This document shows positions 1 through 5,676 of a stretch of DNA of 7,582 nucleotides, in pieces. Both the position numbers and the translations under genes were made by a program. Origin of the DNA: Bacillota bacterium (GTDB taxonomy: Bacteria > Bacillota > Clostridia > Lachnospirales > Lachnospiraceae); contig JAEZLY010000305.1 of assembly GCA_023414985.1 (NCBI GenBank), positions 1 through 7,582 of the forward strand, written 5' to 3'. The notes beneath the pieces were generated by a model, which was not told the DNA's origin, made no database searches, and saw only the letters and a program-made list of their open reading frames with translations. Each line of letters begins with the position of its first letter. Position 1 is the first letter of the stretch.

Positions 1-68
1 GGTTAGTACTGGAGAAGGTATTACCCAGAGGAAGAAGTTGGGGAAGCGAGAGGGTAGAAGATTTATAG

Positions 69-124
69 AATAAGATTGACTAAAACGTATATCCATGTGA
101 TATACCTTTTTAGACAATCTTATT
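69..124 (-). terminator. Long hairpin after the DUF4846-CapA gene, probable (possibly bidirectional) terminator
   Basis: Positions 69-78 pair perfectly with 115-124 (10 bp). After one mismatch, 80-85 pair with 108-113, and 87-92 pair with 100-105, closing a 7-nt loop at 93-99. The hairpin starts 13 nt beyond the minus-strand stop codon at 137-139, which fits a terminator for that gene. The T-rich run beyond the stem is weak on both strands, so intrinsic termination is inferred from position and stem length rather than from a classic U-tract. The rest of 1-68 is purine-rich on the plus strand and holds no gene I can support. Confidence 0.55.
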
Positions 125-136
125 TGATTCTCAGAG

Positions 137-2278
137 CTATCGTGGCATATCGGATTCCTCTGCCGTAAACCAAGGACCGAGGACTTTGTGTGCCAGTTGA
201 AAGATTTCATGATAATTCATCGGACCATCCTGAGCGATGTCGGAGACACCGTGAAGCTTTGCAAGAGCGGGGGTATAATCCGTCAATTGATATAAGGCAT
301 AGTGGTAATCAGCCGGTCCGTTTTCATAATGAGTGATGATTGGTGTGACTGCAGCCTGGCTGATGTAGGTACCGCTGTTGTCCTTAGTAATTGTAACCTC
401 AGCCATTGCTCCAAGCATCCGAGGGGCCTCCCGCTGGTAGGACAGAAAATTACCAAGGGAATAGTAGACCAGCATCCGATGACCGTCGTCTTTCCCAATC
501 CACTCTACCGGCTCCAGAACATGGGGATGTGCTCCAATCACAAGATCTACGCCATGTTCATAGAAGAATTCTGTCAGCTCCTTCTGCATCGAGGTTGGCT
601 GATACACATATTCTGTACCCCAGTGCGGAAAGACGATCGTAAAGTCGGCATCCTTCTCGGCAAGGGCGATGTCCTTCGCCATCTTCTTCTTGTCCAGCAT
701 ATTCACAAGATAGGGTTGGTCCTCCGGAAGTCGATTTCCGTTCAGACTGAAGGTATAATTCAGCAGCGCAAGCTTTATTCCATTTTTCTCAATGATGCAT
801 ATCTTTTTGGAAGCCTCTTCTGTCTCGTTGATTCCGAGTACCTTGATTGCAGGATTGGATTTCCAGTAAGCAAAAGCATTCTTAAGACCTTTTACACCCT
901 TATCCAGAGTATGGTTGGTCGCCTGAAGCACAACATCAAAACCGGTATTGATCAGGGCATCCCCGATCTGGGTTGGGGAGTTGAATACCGGGTATCCGCT
1001 GTAGCCAAGTGCCTTTCCCCCGAAGATGGTTTCCTGATTCACGACAGCGAGATCGGCCGTGCTGATCTCCTTCTTTAAGTTGGCATAAAGAAAATCATAG
1101 CTGCAGGTACCATCCTCATGCATACCGCTGGCTATGACCTCCCGATGAATCAGATTGTCTCCGACAGCCAAAAGAGTAACCTGGGATGAGGTAGGATCTT
1201 TCACTTGGGAGGTTGTCTCAGACCAGGCGGGAACAGCCGTACTTTCATCCTGTGCGCTGTAGGGAAATTCTTTAAACCGGTACAGTGATCCTTCCTTGAA
1301 TTGCCATGCCGGAGTATCAAAAGGAAAAGTAATTTCAGAAGCATAATACCAAGGGTCCTCCGGATGAAGGGGATTCTTCAGAACATGAAACTCCTGCGCC
1401 GGCATATAGCCCTGTGCAAGGAGATAGCATTTGTTACCCTGTGCATCTGTAACCATATCAACAACCACGACACAGTGTCCCGGGGAACCACCCTGTAGAA
1501 ATAGATCGCCCGGCATAAGCTCTTCGACTGTAATTTGTTCACATTCTGAAGCCAGTGAGAGAGTTCCTGCATAGGCAAAAACCATATCCAGGTAATTCAG
1601 AAGTTCCTCGTGCGTATCGTTATAAGTCTTTGCCTTATACCAGCTGACCTCGTTGCCGTCCACTTTGAGACGGTAACCGTCCCGCCACTTGGTATATTCC
1701 ATATAAAAACCATTGGTCAGGTGAAATGCAATCTGATCATAAGCACCGACAGACCAATAATATTCGGCATAGATTCGGATTGCCGAATCAGCACACTGCT
1801 GCAGGTCCCTGCTGCTTAAGCTCAAGTCGAATACTGCTGCATGATCCTCCTGATTGGCTTTCGGTTTGCCGTTATACAAAAGAACCTTACTCCCGGATTT
1901 CTTTAACGGAAGGTTACGTAAGAAGGATACCAGTTCCTTGGAATCCGAAGCAGGGCGGGTAAACCCGGAGGGAGGATTAATCCGCTCCGCCAGAGTCATC
2001 CCGGAATTATTATAATAAGAGAATTCGGTCCCGTCGTGTGCAGAGGTCGCAGCATCGGATTTCCCGGAGTTTTCTGCAGAGGTATCTTCGGAAGGAGGGA
2101 GAGTTGGAGCTGATGTAACTGCTGCACCGGCAGCAGGCGTAGGCCCGTGCTCAGACTGTCCGCTCCCCGGTCGGCAGCCTGCTAACAGCACCGTCGTTAA
2201 GAGAAGGAATAGCATCATCCGAAGAATAGCAGGGCATAGTCTCATTTTATGGGAAAAATTATAATATCTTTGATTCAT
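137..2278 (-). CDS. DUF4846-CapA fusion lipoprotein (CapA-family metallophosphatase)
   Basis: Predicted surface lipoprotein of 713 residues. The start at 2278 is chosen because AGGAG (2286-2290) lies 7 nt upstream; an in-frame ATG at 2341 has no good ribosome binding site. A hydrophobic stretch runs into the lipobox LLAGC, giving lipidated Cys35, followed by a Ser/Thr/Pro/Ala-rich linker to about residue 90. Residues about 95-335 match my recollection of DUF4846, a family of unknown function (NPPSGF, TNGFYMEYTKW, GGSPGHCVVVVD). Residues about 367-620 are a CapA (PGA_cap) domain, related to calcineurin-like phosphoesterases, with the expected metal-ligand motifs in order: VGDNLIH (Asp374), NQE, ATNH, FPHWGTEY and GAHPHV (His584, His586). 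CapA proteins are linked to poly-gamma-glutamate or other surface polymers, but no capB or capC neighbour is present, so a capsule role is not shown. A peptidoglycan or surface-polymer role is inference only. It is transcribed divergently from metG. Confidence 0.87.
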   Translation of the reverse strand: MNQRYYNFSHKMRLCPAILRMMLFLLLTTVLLAGCRPGSGQSEHGPTPAAGAAVTSAPTLPPSEDTSAENSGKSDAATSAHDGTEFSYYNNSGMTLAERINPPSGFTRPASDSKELVSFLRNLPLKKSGSKVLLYNGKPKANQEDHAAVFDLSLSSRDLQQCADSAIRIYAEYYWSVGAYDQIAFHLTNGFYMEYTKWRDGYRLKVDGNEVSWYKAKTYNDTHEELLNYLDMVFAYAGTLSLASECEQITVEELMPGDLFLQGGSPGHCVVVVDMVTDAQGNKCYLLAQGYMPAQEFHVLKNPLHPEDPWYYASEITFPFDTPAWQFKEGSLYRFKEFPYSAQDESTAVPAWSETTSQVKDPTSSQVTLLAVGDNLIHREVIASGMHEDGTCSYDFLYANLKKEISTADLAVVNQETIFGGKALGYSGYPVFNSPTQIGDALINTGFDVVLQATNHTLDKGVKGLKNAFAYWKSNPAIKVLGINETEEASKKICIIEKNGIKLALLNYTFSLNGNRLPEDQPYLVNMLDKKKMAKDIALAEKDADFTIVFPHWGTEYVYQPTSMQKELTEFFYEHGVDLVIGAHPHVLEPVEWIGKDDGHRMLVYYSLGNFLSYQREAPRMLGAMAEVTITKDNSGTYISQAAVTPIITHYENGPADYHYALYQLTDYTPALAKLHGVSDIAQDGPMNYHEIFQLAHKVLGPWFTAEESDMPR

Positions 2279-2285
2279 GTGATGG

Positions 2286-2290
2286 CTCCT
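2286..2290 (-). promoter_or_regulatory. Ribosome binding site that sets the start of the DUF4846-CapA gene
   Basis: On the minus strand AGGAG precedes an ATG at 2278 by 7 nt. The longer frame from 2341 would add 21 mostly polar residues before the signal peptide and would begin only about 10 nt after the predicted transcription start. Both points favour the shorter protein. Confidence 0.75.
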
Positions 2291-2358
2291 GTCATAGAAT
2301 TTGTTCTCAGAGAAATGTTCTACGGAATTAATTCCTTCCATAGATTGACATCCAGTTT

Positions 2359-2367
2359 ATTATAACA
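2359..2367 (-). promoter_or_regulatory. Extended -10 promoter for the DUF4846-CapA gene
   Basis: The minus strand reads TGTTATAAT, a perfect -10 hexamer (2359-2364) with an upstream TG one base away. No good -35 is seen at 16-18 bp; the best is GGATTA. Initiation would be near 2352, leaving a leader of about 70 nt before the start at 2278. This is inferred from motif match and position. Confidence 0.55.
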
Positions 2368-2403
2368 TGCATCAGTAGATTAATCCATCCTATCAAATGG
2401 AAA

Positions 2404-2418
2404 TACTTTGACAAAGTA
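2404..2418. promoter_or_regulatory. Perfect 15-bp palindrome over the metG -35, candidate operator
   Basis: TACTTTG and its exact reverse complement CAAAGTA flank a single A at 2411. The palindrome contains the whole metG -35 hexamer. The left half-site recurs at 2433-2439 (TACTTTG), overlapping the -10. A bound protein would block RNA polymerase at metG, and it also sits about 60 bp upstream of the divergent promoter. No regulator family is assigned. Confidence 0.45.
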
Positions 2419-2436
2419 AAAAACCCATGGTATACT
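2408..2436 (+). promoter_or_regulatory. Consensus sigma-A-type promoter of metG
   Basis: TTGACA at 2408-2413 and TATACT at 2431-2436 are separated by exactly 17 bp. Transcription would start near 2443, about 60 nt before T-box stem I and about 570 nt before the metG start codon. This is the only strong plus-strand promoter seen in the region between the divergent genes. Confidence 0.85.
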
Positions 2437-2765
2437 TTGTCATAAACATAGGAAGTCATAATTTTGGATATCCTAACGGAAGAAATTGAATATTATAATT
2501 AAAAGGCTGTGAAAAGAAGAGTACACTGTCTGGCACTCAACAGAGAACCCCGAGAATGCTGAGAAGGGGAGAGAGACATAAGGTCTGACTTTCGAATGGA
2601 AGTTTGCATTTGACTTTGGAAGATGGTCTTGGAGCCGCGTACCGAGGAATTATCTTAGGCTGCGACGGAGGCAACCGTTACATTGCTGAGCTGTAACACG
2701 ATAGGATTTGCATATTAGTCCTTCGCCGGCAGCGACAAAGGCTTTTATCGTGAGATAAAAGCGAA

Positions 2766-2801
2766 TTAAAGTGGTACCACGGGAGCTTCTCTCGTCTTTA
2801 A
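2766..2801 (+). promoter_or_regulatory. T-box antiterminator
   Basis: TTAAAG (2766-2771) pairs with CTTTAA (2796-2801), and ACGGGAG (2779-2785) pairs with CTCTCGT (2789-2795) around a CTT loop. The 7-nt bulge TGGTACC (2772-2778) receives the tRNA acceptor end. The 3' strand, 2789-2801, is the same segment that forms the left arm of the terminator, so the two structures exclude each other. Confidence 0.92.
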
Positions 2802-2827
2802 AGAGATTTAAGGATGGGAGTTTTTTT
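2789..2827 (+). terminator. T-box intrinsic terminator upstream of metG
   Basis: Positions 2789-2801 pair with 2808-2820 in a 13-bp stem with three G-U pairs and a 6-nt loop, followed directly by seven T (2821-2827). It should form when charged tRNA-Met is bound or no tRNA is bound, stopping transcription before metG. Confidence 0.93.
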
Positions 2828-2869
2828 ATTATATAGAAAAGTTCTTCGAACTTACCTATATAATAAAAA
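2823..2869. repeat. AT-rich long hairpin overlapping the terminator U-tract
   Basis: Positions 2823-2836 pair with 2856-2869 without mismatch. After a short internal loop, AAGTTC (2839-2844) pairs with GAACTT (2848-2853) around a TTC loop. The left arm uses five T of the T-box terminator tract. In read-through transcripts this would put a stable hairpin directly after the switch. Its role is unknown; it could stabilise the mRNA 5' end after leader processing. Confidence 0.7.
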
Positions 2870-2956
2870 GCACTCCGTGCAGGATGCGCACGCCGCTTTA
2901 TCGGAAGATAGCCGCAAGCGGCTACGCGGCGGCGCGTGAGTCACTGGGGCTGACTC
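2870..2956. repeat. GC-rich cluster of short palindromes in the metG leader
   Basis: Four small hairpins sit close together: GCAC/GTGC (2870-2873/2877-2880); CACGC pairing with GCGTG (2889-2893/2934-2938) as an outer arm; TAGCCG/CGGCTA with a CAAG loop (2909-2914/2919-2924); and GAGTCA/TGACTC (2938-2943/2951-2956), followed by TTTGTT. Not all can form together, since the outer arm and last hairpin share 2938. The segment is much richer in G and C than its surroundings. It resembles a small dispersed palindromic element, which is inference. From 2957 to the metG ribosome binding site I see only purine-rich leader. Confidence 0.5.
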
Positions 2957-3016
2957 TTTGTTAAACAGAAAAGTAAGGAATGGAAGGAATAATATAAGAT
3001 AGAAAGGAACGATAAC

Positions 3017-5002
3017 ATGAACAAAAAACCATATTATATTACCACCGCGATTGCATATACCTCAGGGAAACCTCATATCGGCAATACCTACGAAATCGTA
3101 CTGGCTGACAGTATCGCACGCTTCAAGAGATTAGAAGGCTATGATGTGTTTTTCCAGACCGGAACGGATGAACACGGTCAGAAGATTGAGCTGAAGGCAG
3201 CGGATGCCGGCATTACACCGAAGGAATTTGTAGACGGAATTGCAGGGCAGATTAAGGATATCTGGGATCTGATGAATTGCTCCTATGATAAGTTCATCCG
3301 TACCACGGATGCAGATCATGAGAAACAGATCCAGAAGATATTCCGAAAGCTTTATGATAAAGGAGATATCTATAAGGGTCATTATGAGGGAATGTATTGT
3401 ACCCCCTGTGAATCCTTCTTTACCCCTTCCCAGCTGGTCAATGGTAAGTGCCCTGACTGCGGAAGAGAGGTTCAGCCCGCGAAAGAGGAAGCATATTTCT
3501 TAAGACTCAGCAAATATGCAGATCATCTGATCGAGCACATTAATACCCATCCGGAATTTATCCAACCGGAATCCAGAAAGAATGAGATGATGAATAACTT
3601 CCTGCTGCCCGGGCTGCAGGATCTGTGTGTATCCCGTACCTCCTTTAAATGGGGTATACCGGTAGATTTTGACGACAAGCACGTAGTTTATGTATGGCTG
3701 GACGCCTTGAGCAATTATATCACCGGTATCGGTTATGACGCAGACGGCAATAGTACAGAACAGTTCCGGAAATTCTGGCCGGCAGATTTACACTTAATTG
3801 GTAAGGATATCATCCGTTTCCATACCATCTATTGGCCGATTATCCTGATGGCGTTGGAGGTAGAGCTTCCGAAGCAGGTATTTGGTCATCCCTGGCTGAT
3901 GCAGGGTAGTGCTGCGGATAAGATGAGCAAATCCAGAGGCAATGTGATCTATGCTGATGATCTGGTAAAGCTCTTCGGCGTGGATGCGGTAAGGTACTTC
4001 GTACTGCACGAGATGCCTTTTGACAATGACGGAGTCATCTCCTGGGAGCTTCTCGTGGAGAGAATCAATTCTGACCTGGCGAATACCCTGGGTAACCTGG
4101 TGAACCGCACTATCTCCATGTCCAACAAGTACTTCGGCGGCATTGTAAGAGACGGTAAGGCAGCAGAGCCGGTTGACGAAGAGTTAAAGACCCTGGCGCT
4201 CGAGACTCCGAAGAAGGTCATCGCCAAGATGGAGAAGCTGCGTGTGGCAGATGCCATCAGTGAGATCTTCACCCTGTTCAAGCGCTGTAACAAATATATT
4301 GATGAGACCATGCCCTGGGTACTGGCGAAGGAGGAAGACAAGAAAGCTCGTCTGGAGACCGTACTTTATAATCTGGTAGAGAGCATCTGCGTCGGTGCAA
4401 GCCTGCTCGAATCCTTTATGCCGGAGACTGCGGCGAAGATCATGGCCCAGCTGAACACGAAGACCAGAACCATAGAGGAGCTGAACAGCTACGGTTTGTA
4501 TCCGCAGGGAGGCAAGGTAACCGAGGCACCCGAGATATTATTTGCAAGACTTGATCTAAAGGAGGTACTTGAAAAAGTGGAAGCAGCAAAAGAAGCAACA
4601 ACTGACAAGACAGTAGAAGAAAACGCTGAGGCAAAGGAAGAGAAAGCTTCGGATGTGATTGATATAGAAGCAAAGCCGGAGATCACTTATGATGATTTTG
4701 CAAAGCTTCAATTCCAGATCGGTGAAATCATCGCTTGTGAAGAGGTGAAGAAATCCAAGAAGCTATTGTGCTCCCAGGTTAAGATCGGCTCCCAGGTGAA
4801 GCAGATCGTATCAGGTATTAAAGCACATTATACACCGGAGCAGATGGTAGGCAAGAAGGTTATGGTAGTCGTAAACCTAAAGCCTGCAACATTAGCAGGA
4901 ATGTTATCCGAGGGAATGCTGCTCTGCGCAGAGGATGCAGAAGGCAACCTCGCCCTCATGGTACCGGAGAAGCCGATGCCGGCAGGAGCCGAGATCCAGT
5001 AA
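3017..5002 (+). CDS. metG: Methionyl-tRNA synthetase
   Basis: This cytoplasmic class I aminoacyl-tRNA synthetase charges tRNA-Met (initiator and elongator) with methionine using ATP. It has 661 residues, close to the usual length for the long bacterial form. The Rossmann catalytic domain carries the HIGH-type motif HIGN at 20-23 and KMSKS at 302-306. A four-cysteine zinc knuckle is inserted between them (Cys128, 131, 145, 148). A helical anticodon-binding region spans about 355-510. An Ala/Glu/Lys-rich linker (about 520-552) leads to a C-terminal EMAP-II-like tRNA-binding domain from about residue 556 (ITYDDFAKLQFQIGEI), which serves dimerisation and tRNA binding in relatives. The start is supported by AAAGGA (3003-3008), 8 nt upstream. 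It appears monocistronic: promoter at 2408, T-box control, and a long noncoding gap before a convergent gene. No missing key residue or frameshift is seen. Confidence 0.98.
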   Translation: MNKKPYYITTAIAYTSGKPHIGNTYEIVLADSIARFKRLEGYDVFFQTGTDEHGQKIELKAADAGITPKEFVDGIAGQIKDIWDLMNCSYDKFIRTTDADHEKQIQKIFRKLYDKGDIYKGHYEGMYCTPCESFFTPSQLVNGKCPDCGREVQPAKEEAYFLRLSKYADHLIEHINTHPEFIQPESRKNEMMNNFLLPGLQDLCVSRTSFKWGIPVDFDDKHVVYVWLDALSNYITGIGYDADGNSTEQFRKFWPADLHLIGKDIIRFHTIYWPIILMALEVELPKQVFGHPWLMQGSAADKMSKSRGNVIYADDLVKLFGVDAVRYFVLHEMPFDNDGVISWELLVERINSDLANTLGNLVNRTISMSNKYFGGIVRDGKAAEPVDEELKTLALETPKKVIAKMEKLRVADAISEIFTLFKRCNKYIDETMPWVLAKEEDKKARLETVLYNLVESICVGASLLESFMPETAAKIMAQLNTKTRTIEELNSYGLYPQGGKVTEAPEILFARLDLKEVLEKVEAAKEATTDKTVEENAEAKEEKASDVIDIEAKPEITYDDFAKLQFQIGEIIACEEVKKSKKLLCSQVKIGSQVKQIVSGIKAHYTPEQMVGKKVMVVVNLKPATLAGMLSEGMLLCAEDAEGNLALMVPEKPMPAGAEIQ

Positions 5003-5130
5003 GAGTGCAAAAGGATACCGTATATATATCTTTCTAGAGACGGTGAGATGGCAGGGTTATTCTATTTTACTATCCAGTTATAACTTTTGGGAAATTCTAA
5101 CTTTCATACTGGAGCTTTATGCATTCCGTC

Positions 5131-5161
5131 GGAGTGAAGCGACATCCCTGTCGCACACTCC
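5131..5161. repeat. Strong hairpin in the core of the inverted-arm element
   Basis: GGAGTG (5131-5136) pairs with CACTCC (5156-5161), and GCGACA (5139-5144) pairs with TGTCGC (5149-5154) around a TCCC loop. Only an AA/A internal loop interrupts 12 base pairs. The flanking ATTCCG/CGGAAT pair (5123-5128/5188-5193) closes this hairpin and the next into one branched structure. Confidence 0.75.
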
Positions 5162-5162
5162 T

Positions 5163-5186
5163 AAAACGTCCATTTATGGACGTTTT
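5163..5186. terminator. Perfect 10-bp hairpin with A/T-tract ends, possible bidirectional terminator
   Basis: AAAACGTCCA (5163-5172) and TGGACGTTTT (5177-5186) are exact complements around TTTA. The A-run on one side and T-run on the other give a terminator-like shape on both strands, which suits its place between metG and the convergent DUF885 gene. The T-run is short and lies inside the stem, so function is uncertain. Confidence 0.5.
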
Positions 5187-5296
5187 CCGGAATTAACCGC
5201 TCCTGCATGAAAGTAAGTATTTCCAGACAAGTTATAAAGTCAGTAAAATAGATTAACTCAGTCATCTCACCTGTTTTTCTATAATGGTAATATATT

Positions 5297-5667
5297 TTAT
5301 GCGGCAACTCTTTTCGTTTTGTTATTTCCAATTCTTCTTCCGTGTTATTTTGTAGTCTTATTCTGTACTGTTCTTATGTAGTCTTCTCTTTGTTTTTACG
5401 TGTCCTTCTACTGTCTTGTACTTATGTTACCAACTTCTGTTTCTTTTACATGGATTTTATCTACGTTGCCTTTATGTGATCATCAGCTTATTTTACACGG
5501 ATTTCTTCTGAGGTGCTCTTAAGTAGTTTTCTTTTTTATTCATACACGGCTATTATTTTTCTCTATAGATTTTTCTGCTTCTTATTACATGGTTTTCCTT
5601 GGTGTTGCGCATACGAAGCCTTCTTCTAGCTCTTACATGGTTCTCTTCTGTCGTACTCATTATATGG
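5297..5667. repeat. Degenerate tandem repeat, about 16 units, period near 24 nt
   Basis: A core resembling TTACATGG on the plus strand recurs at 5297, 5322, 5345, 5374, 5396, 5422, 5446, 5472, 5493, 5519, 5542, 5563, 5585, 5611, 5633 and 5660. Spacings are 21-29 nt, mean about 24. Exact TTACATGG copies are at 5446, 5585 and 5633; TTACACGG is at 5493. Other units are weak. Many cores are followed by a CTTCT-like stretch, giving an approximate unit TTACATGGTTTTCTTCTG plus about 6 variable bases. The region is strongly pyrimidine-rich on the plus strand. It lies just past the stop of the minus-strand DUF885 gene. Spacings are not multiples of three, which argues against a protein repeat. Function unknown. 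Confidence 0.55.
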
Positions 5668-5676
5668 AACGCTACT

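Larger units (their letters stand above)
2501..2827 (+). promoter_or_regulatory. T-box riboswitch, methionine-specific, controlling metG
   Basis: This is a tRNA-sensing leader acting by transcription attenuation. Stem I base: GGCT (2505-2508) pairs with AGCC (2633-2636), and AAGA (2514-2517) pairs with TCTT (2627-2630). They enclose a specifier loop with AGTA (2520-2523) on one side and ATG (2623-2625) after GAAG on the other. This matches the layout I recall for B. subtilis glyQS, with the Gly codon replaced by AUG. Upper stem I shows AGAGA (2542-2546) and a CCCC/GGGG stem (2548-2551/2566-2569). A further hairpin (2677-2682/2692-2697) and stem III (2741-2749/2754-2762, GTGA loop) follow. The T-box proper (2772-2778, TGGTACC) lies in the antiterminator bulge. 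Its TGGT would pair with a tRNA ending ACCA, which suits tRNA-Met. Uncharged tRNA-Met should turn metG on. Confidence 0.95.
5042..5271. mobile_element. MITE-like element with about 73-bp inverted arms between convergent genes
   Basis: The left arm (5042-5114) and the reverse complement of the right arm (5199-5271) align along their whole length with a few small gaps. Perfect blocks include GGTGAGATG (5042-5050/5263-5271), TCTATTTTAC (5061-5070/5243-5252), TTATAACTT (5078-5086/5229-5237), ACTTTCAT (near 5099-5106/5207-5214) and GGAGC at the inner end (complement GCTCC, 5199-5203). The core of about 85 bp contains two separate hairpins. There is no transposase frame, so this looks like a non-autonomous element or a degraded insertion end pair. 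No convincing target-site duplication was found. As RNA it would be a very long branched hairpin, and TGTTTTT follows on the plus side, so it may also end metG transcripts. Confidence 0.6.

Noticed and set aside
2..73. Possible 3' end of a plus-strand gene entering from the left edge
   Set aside because: Two frames stay open to stops at 66-68 and 71-73, and neither gives a recognisable protein. About 70 nt is too little to decide, although a convergent gene sharing the 69-124 hairpin would make sense.
302..1078. Open frame of 258 codons on the plus strand inside the DUF4846-CapA gene
   Set aside because: It is antisense to a gene with clear domains, signal peptide and ribosome binding site. 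Its translation shows no recognisable motif.
2279..2341. Longer N-terminus of the DUF4846-CapA protein from an ATG at 2341
   Set aside because: No good ribosome binding site; it would begin about 10 nt after the predicted transcription start, and it puts 21 polar residues before the signal peptide.
2494..2499. TATAAT on the plus strand as a second metG promoter
   Set aside because: No matching -35 at proper spacing, and a start there would remove the 5' strand of T-box stem I.
2443..2830. SAM (S-box) riboswitch, as might be expected for a methionine-related gene
   Set aside because: The leader is fully explained by T-box parts (specifier, TGGTACC bulge, antiterminator, terminator). No S-box core was seen.
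4935..5210. Plus-strand frame of 91 codons running from metG into the inverted-arm element
   Set aside because: It begins inside metG in another frame and crosses palindromes. It has no ribosome binding site or protein-like motif.
5553..5660. Minus-strand small frame of 35 codons, Arg-rich, with ENHV repeated twice
   Set aside because: No ribosome binding site is present. The ENHV repeat follows from the 24-nt DNA repeat, and neighbouring units shift frame with stops.
5297..5667. CRISPR array
   Set aside because: Units are too degenerate, the spacing is shorter than a CRISPR repeat plus spacer, and no cas gene is near.
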